64,000 nucleotides of DNA from Heligmosomoides polygyrus polygyrus (taxonomy: Eukaryota > Nematoda > Chromadorea > Rhabditida > Heligmosomidae), in the NCBI GenBank assembly GCA_947396885.1, contig OX377201.1, positions 28,993,923 through 29,057,922 on the forward strand. Direction: 5' to 3'. The position numbers and the translations under genes are program-made. A model generated the notes under the pieces. The model did not search any database. It saw only the letters and a list, made by a program, of their open reading frames with translations, and was not told where the DNA came from. The stretch's first letter is position 1. Every line of letters begins with the position of its first letter. Positions 19,297 through 32,090 of the stretch are shown here, piece by piece.

Positions 19297-19733
19297 CTGG
19301 AACAAAGCGCGATTAGTAAGTACAGTTTCGACGTACTCCATCTCCGAAGCTGGCCGCTGAATCCATTTAAAAGAATTCCATTGTTTAGAGACGACGTTTC
19401 AATAACCGTAATGAGCGACATAAAAGCGTCTTTTTAATTATGTCAAAATGGGAGGATCATTTAAAACAATTCAACATAATACATCTTATGCTTCGCAATG
19501 CTTCCGGTTGTTTTTGAGCACGATACTTTTTAAAGCTTTTTGCATTAGGTCTTCTGTACAATCTGAAAAACACAGTTCTCTATACCGGCTGCTGTTCCAC
19601 AGTGTTGTCCAAGTTACTCACTACTTCGTTGATGTCGGTTGTTTTATGCTGGACACTGTTATTTGATCTTCCCTATTTTTCTTCCGTTCGGTCACTCTGC
19701 GTGTAGCAGTGGCAGTTTCTTCCATTCGCACTT
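19297..19733. other. Upstream region of the UNC-93-like gene
   Basis: AT-rich, with no repeat or exon recognised. It should contain the promoter and any outron of the minus-strand gene, but no individual site can be named. RTE copy B begins about 450 bases upstream of the start codon. Confidence 0.4.
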
Positions 19734-19750
19734 CACGTGTCGCAGTGCAT
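19734..19750. repeat. Target-site duplication of RTE copy B (3' side)
   Basis: CACGTGTCGCAGTGCAT; matches 22818-22834 with one mismatch. Confidence 0.82.
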
Positions 19751-22700
19751 CATCATCATCGTCATCATCATCATTTTCATTAGCGTCTGCCCGCTTGGTG
19801 GCGGTGTCCGCTCTTGTGGTGTGGTGACGCCATTCTCCCGATTAAATGCTTGATCAGGGTGCACACCAGCCATCTTTAAATCTTGATGCAACGTATCTAG
19901 CCAACGTTGCTTCGGGCGTCTCCTGGACCGCTTTCCAGGGACCTCAAGGTTCAGGCCAATCTTACGGATGGTGTTGTCATTAGCGCGAAGGATATGGCCA
20001 TACCATCGAAGACGAGCATCGCGCAGCTTCTCGGCTATCGGGGCGACACCGAACCTCTGTCGTATGACGTCGTTGCGAACGCGGATCGAACACGTAACTC
20101 CAGCCGTCCACCCTAGCATTTTCGTCTCCATTACACTGAGACGGCTTTCAATTTCCTTCGTCACGGGTCAGCACTCAGCACCGTACGTCGCTACTGGGCG
20201 AACGACTGTTCTATACGCCTTCAATTTGAGGTGCTCAGGTATTGTCCTGTCGCAAAGCATCCCAGTCAGTGAGCACCATTTGGACCAGGCTGCACTCACA
20301 CGTGCGTTCACCTCCAACTTTAGGCTGCCATCGGACGTGATCGCTGATCCGAGATACTCGAAGGATGTCACTCGTGCGTGCTTAGCACCATTGATCCGCG
20401 CTCATCCACATCCGTCGTCAAGTAGTCCGTCTTTTTGACGTTTAGCTTGAGACCGAACAATGCCAAGCGATCGCACTACGCCTGTGCCGGTCACTCGAGA
20501 TCAGCTCTGTCTTCACACGAAAGCATCACGCCATCGGCATACAGCAACGTCCAAGGTGCCACCATTTGGAGATCTCGTGATATTGCATCCATCACGACAA
20601 CGAAGAGCAATGGGGAGACCCCTGATGCACCCCTACAGAGATGTGAAATTCCGTCGAGGTGCCCGCTGGCGCTCGCACTCGAATCCTTGGGCAAGAGTAA
20701 AGAATGAGCACCCACTCAATAAGCTCTTAAGGGATACCATGTTGCCGTAACGCGGGGCAGGGGCAGGCAAAATTCTAGGTAAATTCTAGGACCATACAAC
20801 TTCTAGCGGAACGCGGTCGAAGGCCTTCTCCAAGTCCAAGAAGGCAAAGTGCACCGGTCCCTGTTTCTCGCAGTGCTTCTCTAGCAGGAGACGTACGGCG
20901 TGAATGGCATCAACGGTGCCACAGCCAGAGACGAATCCACACTGATTCGTGGAAAGCTGGACGACATCCGGGATACGTCCATCGACAATTCGCTCAAAGA
21001 TTTTCGTGGTGTACGAAAGAAGGCGAATTGGACGGTAACTAGCGCAGTCCGCACGACTGCCCTTCTTCTTCCAAATCGGGATGGTCGTGCTTTGCTGCCA
21101 GCTCTTAGGCACTTTCTTCTCAGCAACAACCTGAATAAAAAACTCTGTCAGCCAGTTAGCAGAGCACCAGCTCTTCGACTTCCACAGGTCGGCTGGCAGG
21201 TCATCGAGACCAGTGGCTTTGCCTGACTTCATCTTCCTCAGGGCTTCTTCGGTTTCGCTCACTGTGATCTTCTGAACGGGACCGTATACAGGAGATGCAA
21301 AAGGAATAGCAGGATGGGCAAATTCCACATTTGAGATCTCGTCGAAGTAGTCGTGCCATCGCTTCACAGCCCTCTTACGATCGATCAGAAGACGTCTGTT
21401 GTCTACGTTAATGCCGAAGGACTTCTCGATGTCTTCTGCTTCGCGACAGCGGGCTTTGGCGAGTCGGTAAAGATAACGCTCACCATCGCGCGTTTCCAGT
21501 TTTTCGCTGACTTCAGCGTAGTATGCGGCTTTAGCAGCAGCCACTGCCTTCTTTGCCGTTTTTTTCGCCTCTCGATAATTCCTCCAATTGTGAACTGTTT
21601 TATCGCCGACAAATACGTGATAAAACCGTTTCTTTTTTCGGACTTTTTCTTTGACATCGTCAGTCCACAACCATGCCTGCTTGTCGACTAAGCGTCGTTC
21701 AGGCTTCGTTGTGCCAAGTTCGAAGCGTGCAGCCCGAGTTATCGCATCGGTAGCATCGTTCCAGGTTTCGTCGACAGTCGGCAACCGAATGCGAGAAATA
21801 ACTGCCGCATCCTTCTCTTTCAGTCGCCACCATTTGATTCTAGACGACCCGCACAGCTCCACATGTCTATACCTCGGGGTGTGATCTTCAGCGAGCATAT
21901 CAATGGTGGTTTTGCGTGGAAACCGTCTCATATGGCACGGTCTTCGCATCTGTGACAAGGCTTTGGTCTCGACGCCTAACAAGGAGATAGTCGATCTGCG
22001 TTTTGGCGTTCCCACTATAAAACGAGATAAGGTGGGAGTCACGCTTTCTAAATTTGGTGTTCACGATGGTGAGGATATGTGAGTCTGCATACTCAAGTAT
22101 ACACTCACCATCGGCGTTGCGTGACCCATATCCAAAACCACCATGACAGCCGTAGCCGTCTTTCGTTGCTCCAACGTGACCACTAAGGTCACCTGCCACA
22201 ACAATCATATCTTCTGACGGCACTTCCGCTGTCTTCTCATTAAGCAGGGACCAGAACTCGTCCTTGTTTCCTCATCGAAACCTTCTACCCTTGCAATTGC
22301 GTCACGGAAACGTTCGGAGACGATCATACCAACACCACTGGTGGTCCTGGAACTGCCGCACAAAACGGTCTTGAAGCCACGGCCAATGTCCCTCGACTTA
22401 CAGCAGGACCACCTCGTCTCCTGCACGGCACAGAAATCAACTTTTCTTCGCTCCAGTGCTTCTACCAACTCGCACGAGCGGCCCGTCAACGTACCCACAT
22501 TCAACGCTGCTACGCGGGTCTTGCCTACGTTGCGGGACTTTCGGACTAGCTCAGTTGCCCCCGATACCGTCCTCGCATCAGGGACCCTCGCACACTTTCC
22601 ACACTCGCCGGGCTTTGCGAGTGCGCGTCGGCTCCCGCGGACGCCATAGCACTATCTTGAAATCTCTTAAGCGTCATCAACCATGTGATGTGACACGGGT

Positions 22701-22817
22701 CTTCGTAGGCCGGCCTGTCACAAGGGCCTGTCGCCTGCAATCGAATGTACGCGATCAGCTTAGCTCCCAAAGGGAGCAGTTTCCAGTGGCACCACGTGGA
22801 GGAACGGAGATTGCCAC
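19751..22817 (-). mobile_element. RTE-type retrotransposon, copy B (3.07 kb, full-length)
   Basis: Minus-oriented, 5' end at 22817 with the same leader as copies A and C, and a 3' tail of (ATG)n (plus-strand CAT repeats at 19748-19780) instead of (GAA)n. It is bracketed by 17-bp duplications, CACGTGTCGCAGTGCAT at 19734 and CACGTGTGGCAGTGCAT at 22818. The extra divergence from C and the different tail mark a distinct subfamily. Confidence 0.86.
19790..22504 (-). pseudogene. RTE copy B endonuclease/reverse transcriptase, frameshifted
   Basis: The largest intact piece is 22042-20786 (418 residues), covering the linker and the start of the RT with NYR-type SYRPIRLLSYTTKIFERIVD, NQCGFVSGCGTVDAIHAV and AFLDLEKAFDRVP. 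Endonuclease pieces lie at 22504-22205 (QETRW) and 22223-21900 (VAGDLSGHVGATKDGYGCHG). 20715-20491, 20371-20168 and 20164-19790 supply the rest (LRWYGHILRANDN). The segment around motifs B and C is shortened near 20720-20790, and the YADD box reads YADGVML, so the polymerase site is mutated. No stop precedes the tail in the last frame. Confidence 0.84.
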
Positions 22818-22834
22818 CACGTGTGGCAGTGCAT
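22818..22834. repeat. Target-site duplication of RTE copy B (5' side)
   Basis: CACGTGTGGCAGTGCAT; partner of 19734-19750. Confidence 0.82.
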
Positions 22835-23359
22835 GAATAAATAAATAAATACCAGCAATACTTCACACGTCACTGATAATCTGCAAATTGAAATTGGAGA
22901 AAACAAACCAGAAGTGTGTTTCCGCCCAGCGAAACTTTTCAAGAGGACCTTTTTATATAGCTGGAACCTGACTACAGCTGTATATGTTACAACTGCAAAG
23001 TTCAGCTCTTTAACTCTTGTTCTGATCTGCCCAAGCTGCTTGTTGTGCTGATTATCAGTGCAGTTTATCATCATCCTACCGGTGTTTAGAGTGGCACTGA
23101 AGCAAGATTACCTCTCCATGGTGCTATGTCGTCGGTTCGATTCCTAGTGGTGGCTTTTTTTGCGTGCTGTGGTTTATCTTCGATTAGACCTTTTATCTCC
23201 ATCCTCAGCAAATGTTTCAGTATATATATCGTAACGACTATCGCCTAGATTTTTGCAGTCGAAGAGGTGCTGTGCTTTAATTTTTTATCACAATATGAAA
23301 GAAGTTAGAACTGATTAGCGATCGGCACTCCAAGTAGTCCGTATACAAGATTTGGGCAA

Positions 23360-23850
23360 GTCATAACCCTACCATCCTGTCAGATACTCATACCTGCATG
23401 CTACCTCCCTGCAGCACTGCTTGTACACCTTAATAGTCATATAAAAATTATACTGCATGTCCGTTTTCATAAGAGGGAAAAGGCAAGGAGCTTTGCAGTT
23501 GCTCTCCCCCAGATGGAAGACTTTAGTTTTTTCAAGCGTAAGAGGGAGCTTCCACTCAGTTGCCCATTTAGCAACAGCATTAATAGCTTCCTGAACTTTC
23601 AAAGCGTCATGCTCGTGCACGACTCTGCTGAAGATCTTAACGTCAGGTTGAAAAAAACCAACTATCGAGAATTTTTAACATGTCATTTCTATTAAAACAG
23701 GGAAAATCGCGCATCTGAGGAAAAATGTTCGCAGCGACGGGAACAGAGCCACTGTAATCATCTCCCTTGTAAACACCTTCAAAGAAACAGACGCAGAACT
23801 CTGTGGCGGCCTTTAGGCCTCTCTCGAGCTGCGCTAACCCCAACACTAGC
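23360..23850 (-). pseudogene. CR1/jockey-type LINE reverse transcriptase fragment
   Basis: Minus frames 23846-23643 and 23620-23369 encode FFEGVYKGDD, then EHDALKVQEAINAVAKWATE and WKLPLTLEKTKVFHLGESN. The second is the segment just downstream of the catalytic FADD box in CR1-like LINEs (compare ASDKVYDWSKTWSLPLALEK in the 32.6-36.6 kb element). A large deletion removed the catalytic core. Dead fragment. Confidence 0.68.
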
Positions 23851-24042
23851 AGATAGTTTTTTGTCCAGCTTTAGCATGAACAATTTCAAAACTACCTTTT
23901 TCCTAACCTTGTTTCTGACTTCAGTTATAGGCCGAACTCAATTAATGGATGAATGAGCGGTGGTCAAATAAAGTTTTTGGTTAGCATCACTTTGATATTG
24001 TACAGATTCGTAACCTGGTGAGGCTACAAGTACTTATGCATG
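23851..24042. other. Spacer, nothing recognised
   Basis: No coding or repeat signal recognised; it abuts the tail of RTE copy C. Confidence 0.4.
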
Positions 24043-27000
24043 ATTCTTCTTCTTCTTCTTCAGCGTCTACCCCGCTTCGTAGCGGGGTCCGCTATTCTGT
24101 TGTCATGACGCCACCTCTCCCGAACCAGCGCTAGATCATGGTGGACACCAGCAACCTTCAAGTCCATATGTAACGTGTCAGACCAGCGCTGCTTCGGACG
24201 CCCTCTAGGCCGCTTTCCTACCACCTCGAACTTAAGGCCTATCTTGCGGACGCTGTCTTCTTCTCCGCGCAGAACGTGGCCGTACCATCGTAAGCGAGCT
24301 TCGCGCATCTTGTCCGCTATCGGCGCGACACCGAACTTCTGCCGAATGACATCGTTTCGGATGCGGTCCAGGCACGTGACTCCAGCCGTCCAGCGCAGCA
24401 TCTTCGTCTCCATGACGCTGAGGCGCGTTTCAACCTCCTTGGTCGCAGGCCAACACTCAGCACCGTACATCGCTACCGGCCGGACGACAGTTCTATATAT
24501 TTTTGACTTCAAGCGCTCTGGCATCTTCCTATCGCAGAGCACGCCAGTCAACGAGCGCCACTTGGACCAAGCTGCACTCACGCGTGAGTTCACTTCAATC
24601 ATTAGATTGCCATCAATGCTACTGCTGATCCCAGGTACTTAAAAACCGAAGTGCGTGGGAGATCGATGCCGTTAACCTTGATGGAGCTGGACTCATTAAC
24701 GTCAGTCGTTAGATACTCGGTCTTCTTCACGTTCAATCTGAGTCCAAAGCACTCCAAGCGATCACACCAAGCTTGCACCTCTCGCTCGAGTTCACCTTTA
24801 TTTTCGCTAGCGAGCATTACGTCATCAGCATAAAGCAGTGTCCAGGGGACGGGCTTCTGAAGATCTCGTGAGATGGCGTCCATCACGACAACAAAAAGGA
24901 GTGGGGAAAGCGCAGAACCCTGGTGCACCCCGACAGAGGTGGGGAGCTCCATCGAGGTTCCGGCTGCAGCTTGAACTCTACTTTTTGGGAAAGAGTAGAG
25001 GATTCGCACCCACTCTATGAGCTCTTCAGGAACTCCATGTCGTCGCAGGGCGTACCATATCATTTCACGCGGTACGCGGTCAAAGGCCTTCTCCAAGTCG
25101 AGGAAGGCGATATGCACTGGCTTCTGCTTCTCGCGATGCTTCTCTAACAAGAGGCGGGCGGCATGTATGGCATCAATGGTGCCACAGCCAGCTACGAAAC
25201 CGCACTGATTGCTGGAAAGCTGGACGATGTCACGAATTCGACCATCGACAATTCGCTCAAAGATCTTCATGCTGTGCGAGAGCAAGCGAATCGGACGGTA
25301 ATTGGAGCAGTCTGCAGGACTGCCCTTCTTCTTCCAAATCGGAATCGTCGTCCTTTGGCGCCAACACTCAGGCGCCTTCTTCTCCCCCACAACCTGGTTA
25401 AAGAACTTCGCCAACCCCTCAGCAGGGTACCACAGCTTTGACTTCCACAGATCAGCTGCCATGTCGTCTGGCCCAGTCGCTTTGCCTGACCTCATCTTCC
25501 TCAGAGCCGCTTCTGTCTCCTCCACGGTGATCTTGTGTACGGAACCGTGAACAGAAGCCACAGAAGGGATGGCCGGGTGAGGAAATTCCATAGTGGAAAC
25601 TTCCTCGAAGTAATCACGCCATCGCTTCAGGTCCTTTTTGCGGTCTGTCAGAAGATGGCCGCTCTCATCATTGATGCCAAAAAACTTTTCAATATCCTCG
25701 GTTTGGCGATGGCGGCTCTTAGCAAGTCGGTATAGATACCGCTCACCATCGCGTGACTCGAGCTTCTCGTTGACATCTTCATAATGAGTGGCTTTTGCAA
25801 CAGCCACGGCCTTCTTTGCAGCTTTCCTCGCTTCTTGGTACTTCCGCCAGTTATCGGCTGTCTTGTCGCTGAGAAACACGTGATAGAGCGACTTCTTCTC
25901 GCGAACTTTTGCTTTCACATCATCTGTCCACAGCCACGCCTGCTTTTCGACCTTGCGTCGTCCAGGCACCCTGATGCCGAGCTCCAACCTTGCAGCTTCA
26001 CGTATCGCGTCGGCAGCCTTCTTCCAAGTTTCGTCGACAGTTGTGACTGTCGGTAACCGCATGCGAGAAATCACAGCTGCTTCCTTCTCTCTCATTCGCC
26101 ACCACTTGATTCTCGGTGCACCGCATCGCTCGACCTGCTTCTGCCTTGGAGGGGCAATCTTTAGGGTGCAGATCAGCGGTCGGTGCTGTGCGGCGACCAT
26201 CTCATACGGCACAACCTTCGCATCTGTGACAAGACTTCGGTCGCGATCCTTCACAAGGACGAAATCTATCTGAGGCTTGGAGCTCCCACTATAGTATGAG
26301 ATGAGGTGGGAGTCGCGTTTACGAAATACGGTGTTTACTATGGTGAGGTTATGCGATTCCGCATATTCAAGGATACGCTCACCATCGGCGTTACGCGATC
26401 CGTAACCGAATCCACCATGACAGCTGTACCCGTCTTTCGTCGCGCCGACGTGCCCATTAAGGTCACCAGCGACTATGATGACATCTTTCGACGGCACCTC
26501 TGCTGTCTTCTCATCAAGCAGGCTCCAAAACTCATCCTTGGCTTGATCGGAGCAGCCAGTCTGCGGAGCATACGCAGAGAAGAAGTGATAGAGTCGCTCC
26601 TTATCGGCAACAACGATCTTCATCAATCGATCGCCAAAGCGTTCGACGCTTACAATCGAGTCACGAAATCGTTCGGAGACGATGACTCCAACTCCACTGG
26701 TGGTCCTGGGACTTCCACATAGAACGGCCTTGAAGCCTCGTCCTATGTCCCTAGACTTGCGGCAGGACCACCTCGTCTCCTGCACCGCACAGAAATCAAC
26801 TCTTCTACGCTCCAGTGCTTCAACCAACTCGCACGAGCGGCCCGTCAACGTACCCACATTCAGCGTTGCCACGCGGTTCCTGCTTACGTTACGGACTTTC
26901 GGACTAGCTCAGTTGCCCCCCCGATGCCGTCCTCGCATCAGGGGCCCTCGCATACTTCTCACACTCGCCGGGCTCTGCGAGTGCGCGTCGGCTCCCGCGG

Positions 27001-27178
27001 ACGCCGTAGCACTATCTCGATACTCATGTAACGTCATCAACCATGTGATGTGACATGGGTCTTCGTAGGCCGGGCTGTCACAAGGGCCTGTCGCCTGCAT
27101 TCGAGTGTCCGTGCTTAGCTTAGCTCGCAGAGCGAGCAGTTTCCAGTGGCACCACGTGGAGGAACGGACATCGCCACC
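24043..27178 (-). mobile_element. RTE-type retrotransposon, copy C (3.14 kb, nearly intact)
   Basis: Minus-oriented: leader 27178-26873, ORF 26872-24060, (GAA)n tail to about 24043. The leader (GGAACGGACATCGCCACC in plus reading at the 5' end) is shared with copies A and B, which fixes both ends. Unlike A and B I see no target duplication: the sequence after the 5' end (TAACGGAAGTGTCG) is not found next to the tail. This could mean a deletion or recombination at one side. A foldback element starts 31 bases beyond the 5' end. Confidence 0.87.
24060..26872 (-). pseudogene. RTE endonuclease/reverse transcriptase, one frameshift from intact
   Basis: 26872-24602 is open for 756 residues and the last 180 follow in another frame (24602-24060); a single shift near 24610 separates KYLGSAVA from the next segment. 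Domains in order: AP-type endonuclease (residues about 1-230) with NVGTLTGRSCELVEA, QETRW, IVAGDLNGHVGATKDG and the ISYYSG/QIDFVLV strand; a basic linker; reverse transcriptase (about 480-750) with SNYRPIRLLS, AFLDLEKAFDRVPREM (motif A), VHQGSALSPLLF (B) and TLLYADDVML (C); and a C-terminal LRWYGHVLRGEEDS tail common in RTE. All catalytic residues I can check (GDLN, YADD) are kept. It acts on element RNA and target DNA. The frameshift should prevent full-length product unless it is an assembly error. Likely the youngest of the RTE copies here. Confidence 0.88.
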
Positions 27179-27209
27179 TAACGGAAGTGTCGAAAAACGC
27201 TGTCGAATA

Positions 27210-28654
27210 CAGTACCGGACATGTCTTTTGGTCACTGGCTACTTTGGAGCGTTCCAAAGCGGCCTAAGTTGGCCGGCGCGGCTTTTTCGGCCAATGTCCA
27301 AAAGACATGTCCGGTTGCGTTCCAAAGCGGCCTTTTTTAATAACTTCTTTAGAAATCGAGTGCTTGCGAAAATAAACATATATTTGAACTCAACAGCTCA
27401 ATCTCTATCTTCTGTTATATAAATCTCAGTAGAGTTGAACAATGCATATAGGCCTGACAGAATCAATCGAGTGGGCGCGACAGCTTGTAAAGTGGGCGTT
27501 TAGGAAATTTTTTTTCAGAAATTCTCAGCCATCATACTGAGGAATTGTTCTAAGACTGTCCAGGTTGCCTTTGGAGTCCGTGAACAATGCATATAGAATC
27601 GGACCTATCAATCGAGGGGGGGGGGACAGTTTGTAGAGTGAGCATTTAGGGAGTTTTATGAGAAATACTCAGCCGCCCTACTCAGGAATTGCTGTACTCT
27701 GTTCTGGCAAGACTTTGGAATATGCTGTGCTGTGTATATAGGATCGAACCTATCAATCGACTGGGGGAGTTGCTCGCAAATTGCACCGCGGGAGTTTCTG
27801 AGCGCAATAACTCTGTGAATTTCGAGTCTTTCCGGCTGCAAGTTGTGGATTTTGTGGGCAGTAGAAAGTTCAAGAAGCGCGCTGAAATATAGCGACCTGG
27901 CTTAAGACTGGACAAAGTTACAGCGGTACGAAAATGCAGGCAAACCTTGTGTTACACGATTTTTTCCGAGTTCAGTCGACTACTATAGGAAGACGAGGTA
28001 CTTTCTCGCTGGGTACTTCTTCGCAAAGTACCTTAACTGGGTTGCTCGATTACGCATTCCTAGACCGTTAGCTCGTCACGTCTTCCCACAGTGGTCGACT
28101 GAATTTGGAAAAACACTCACACAAGGCTAACCTGCATTTTCGCACCGCAATAATTTCGCCCGTTTAGAAGCTACCATGGTGTACTTTTGAGGACCACAAA
28201 CCATTCTACTGCCTACAAAATCCACTAGCCGCAGCCGGAACGATTCGATCTCCACAATGTTATTGCGCTCCGAACACGGCCGCGCATGCAATTTGCGAGC
28301 TGTCGCGCCCAATCGATTGGTAGGTCCGACTCTGTATGCATTGTTCACGGCACACTCTAAATGCAAGATGGACAATCTTAGAGCAATTTCTGATTAGGAC
28401 GGCTAGAAATTTTCGATTAAACTCCCCAAACTCTACAGGTTGTCCCACCGCGCCTACTCGATTGATTCTGTCGGGCCTATATGCATTGTTCAACTCTACT
28501 GAGATTTATATACCAAAAGATAGAGCTTGAGCTGTTGAGTTCAAAAACATGTTTATTTTTACAAGTGTTTGGTTTCTAAAGAAGTTATTCAAAAAGGCCT
28601 ATGTTGGCCGGCGCGGCTTTTTCGGCCAATGACCAAAAGACATGTCCGGTACTG
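27210..28654. mobile_element. 1.45 kb palindromic (foldback) DNA element, TA target site
   Basis: The ends CAGTACCGGACATGTCTTTT are inverted copies of each other and flanked by TA (27208-27209, 28655-28656). Nearly the whole element is one long imperfect inverted repeat centred near 27990-28010, with arms of about 700 bases. A unit of about 140 bases (core GAACAATGCATATAG, then ATCAATCGA(G/C)TGGG) recurs about three times in the left arm and two to three in the right. The left end holds an extra inverted copy of the terminus (27299-27318). No transposase. Confidence 0.8.
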
Positions 28655-28659
28655 TAGGT

Positions 28660-30684
28660 AAGCAAGAATAATATTCGTTTCAATTTTAACAGTAAAATTC
28701 GAAAATTCAGAAACATTGCGATTTTCAAATGTATAAGTTTGAAAATTCTCGAAACCGCGTGTTTTCGAAAAAAAGAAATTTTCTGAGAGCGTAATTGTAA
28801 CTGTATCGCTGTTCTGCAGCGCTTGATAGAGACTGTACACGGAGTAGATCCTCGCTCTGTAAGAAATGAATGTTGAGCGTAAGAAGCAAGTAAAGAGCTC
28901 TTTCAGGAAGAAATGCGGTTTCGTGGGACGCGCTGCAGCCACATAATTCAAATGCAGGTGGTACGGTCAGTGGCGCTGAATTTAACACCAATTCCAGAGA
29001 AGTGGGATCTCTTAAATGCTTCTTCGAGATGCGTTTTCTCGCTTGCAGTTACGTGTCTCACTGAGACAGAAATCTAGTATTAGTATTCCAGGCACGTAAA
29101 TGGATGCCACGAAGTTCTGAGAATAGCAACGCATCTTGTTTTACCTCATAGGCTTGATTCAGTTTTTTTCTGAGAGATTTCTGTGGTTTCATTTTAAAAA
29201 TTCATAAAGTTCTGCTGTGAGTTTCATGATCTGCCTTCACGTCTAAACCTCTCTTCACCGATTCTTAGTCTTAGTCTTCAACTTCGGATCAGTGGAAGGA
29301 TATCAAAGATTCTGAGAGGTTTTGCAAGTACAAATATGCAACAATCCATACTCGATTGGATTTCCTTGGATCAAACAAAACCAAACAGTTGAAATCGGTT
29401 GTGAGATGACTAGTACGCAACTACATAATAGTTGCACTGAAGGTACGTTTCAGATAGATAGTGGCATCGTAGCGTAGTTGGAGGAGGTACCGGTCAGGGA
29501 TAATCCTGATACACAAAATCACTACAATTTCTGATATTGAATTTCAAAAACCGACCCCCCCCCCGCCCTCCCACCCCGCTGCTCCTCATGAATAAAAATC
29601 TTTTGAAATCTTCTAAAAATTGTTTCTTACTTTTCTTTTTTATTATAACATTTTTTCTCTATTTTTCAAAAAGCTGCAAAAATTTTAAGCTATAGGATTT
29701 TTCAAAATTCGAGAAACTAACCGAGTTATAATAATCTTTGTGAACGTCCAATTTTACCGCTCAAATGACATGGATGTAAGGTCTACCAGAGGTCAATGTA
29801 ACCAGTTCGATTCAGAAAATCATGATTTTTTCAGTGTGTATTGTTCAAAACCTAAATTTTTGTGACAGAAGTTTACCCGTGTCGGTGGTGTGTTTCGGAT
29901 AAAAACAATTTTGTTTTCATGAAAGCGAGAATTTTGAACACCATCTACTTATTCACATCTACGTCGCAGCAGAGAAACTTGTTTTTTTTTGCTGCGTGAT
30001 ACACAGGGCTTGAATCTTTGTGGGGTTCAACTTAATTTTTTGATGATATTGCCTTAAGATTGGAAAAGATTTTTTCAAGAAACGTCCATCGCCCATCCCT
30101 CGGTTGCAACTCCTCAATACATTTGAAGAGAGCTTCAAAATTCTGCAGAAATTGGAACAACGATTACTGGAAGATGGTTACCAGAAAGTCTTCACTTTGA
30201 ACTGTAGAACGACCAGTATTTAATCCCTTAAAAAATGTTATTTCCTTTTCAAAACATGTGCTGTTCAATGAACTAAGTTGTTCGCGATATCTTGGATTCC
30301 GTAGAAGTAAATTGCGCGTGACGCCATCCTTTGCCCTTCACTCTTTCAATGACATAAATTTTGCAAAAGAATTCAGCGGTCCGAGATGCCTTTTTCTAAA
30401 CCTCCAAAGGATCCAAAATAATTCATCTAGCTTTCACATGCCTTCTTCTGCTCTTTCTTTTAGTAATAGTCGTGTGCACCCTTAACAAATCCTTCAAGTC
30501 TCACTCGGTAATAGCAAAGCGACACCGTCTTCAAAAATTTCATTTCCAATGTCCGAAAATTTTGTCAAAAACTTTTTGAAAAACCACCACATTGAAATGA
30601 TTTACGCAATTTAAAGATAAGATTGGTTGACGTCATCGTTTGTGCTCGAATCACTCGCCATTAATAACGCCGGTACCCGGACAC
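28660..30684. other. AT-rich stretch without recognised genes
   Basis: No exon or TE protein recognised. At 29466-29500 a TAGCGTAGTTGGAGGAGG motif resembles the A-box head of the local SINE, perhaps a relic. A C-rich tract lies at 29554-29578. Confidence 0.45.
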
Positions 30685-32090
30685 CAGGGATGAGTGGATT
30701 AACCGTTATCCGTTAACCGGTTTATGGGGAGTTTTGACCTATCCATTTCTTGTTCGTTACCCGGCGATTTTGGGGCCGGACAACGAACAACAAATTAGAT
30801 GACCTCCAGGTTTGAACGTGGAGATGAGTGGACTATGCAGTGATCGTTATAGAGGTCGTCAGAAACAACTGAAATCATTTATATCCAGAAGGGTTAGTTG
30901 AGACATTTCCTTACTTGAAAACCGTATACATAGTTCTAAAGATACCTAGCTTCCACCGTTTCAGAGTTGCAGAGCATGTACTACACATCTAAGAGGTCCA
31001 CCAAGCATAGCATTGGTCATTCAACTCAAGTCATACGCTGATCAAGAAGACATAAAACCTGCTATTGCCGACCTGGCTCAACCTAGAAAGAACTTTTACT
31101 CTCGATCTTTGTGTCGTTTCATTTGTGCTTCCACGATTGCAATGCGTTCGATTTGATTACATGTGGTAAAGGTATACTTTGACCATATCCTGTGGTGAAT
31201 TACCAAACAAATACTGCAGTACAGCAATGAATACGAGCAAAAGAGAAATAGGCTTATTCCAGATACATGGAGAGATCGACTTCTCCATCAACAGTTTTAG
31301 CGGTGCAACAAACTACTAAGCAAACTTATCATAGCGGGTGCTGCAAGACATGGAGATTCGTTTTCGTTTTTGAGGTTCCCAGTGAAACTTCTCCATTACA
31401 TAGGGAACCACTCCCTTTCAGGAATGCGTCGGATATTTCTGGATGTCCCAGCTGCTTCAGTGTGCATTTGGCCTACCCAATCGCTTGCAGTTACTACTCT
31501 ATAGAAAGCTGGTATTGTATCCATCCCAGATAATTCCACGTTCACGTAACTTAGGTCTTGGGATGTTATCGAGCAGCAACAACAACAACGGTTCTATTTT
31601 GGTGTGGAGTCAAAATTGTAGTATGACCTTTATTCGGACGAATGTCTCCCACCTCCCTCATAGCATGGAAAAGTCAAGAGAAATCGTATGAATTGCTCTT
31701 CCAGGAACCATCCATTTTTCGTTAGCTTTATTTGGGAAAAAGAACTAGACGGCTGATAAATAAAACAATCCAACCGACCCTCTAGAAACAGGCGAAAGAC
31801 GCGATGCGCTGTTCGTTTATCTTTATACTGAAAGGCAGAAGATCCCATAAGGCGTCGTTAGTGCCGCGACAGCACTACGTTTAAAAAAAGCAGTCTAAAA
31901 TATCTAGGAATGGATTATAAATTAACAGTGCTTCTACTCCTGATCTGCGGTTGAAATTAGAGCAACCTAAAACGAGTTTCAATTTTTGTTGTTTGCTCGT
32001 TATCCGTTTTCCGTTATGCGGCCATTTTCGAGCAAAATTATCCAATATCCGTTATCCGGGTTTCAAAATTTCATTATCCACTCATCCCTG
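30685..32090. mobile_element. Non-autonomous hAT-type transposon (1.4 kb)
   Basis: Ends CAGGGATGAGTGGATTA... and ...TTATCCACTCATCCCTG are inverted repeats in hAT style (CAGGG start). Flanks CCGGACAC (30677-30684) and CCCGACAC (32091-32098) form an 8-bp target duplication with one mismatch. Subterminal repeats of (C)GTTATCCG are found at both ends, as is usual for transposase binding in hATs. No hAT transposase frame is visible. Confidence 0.75.
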
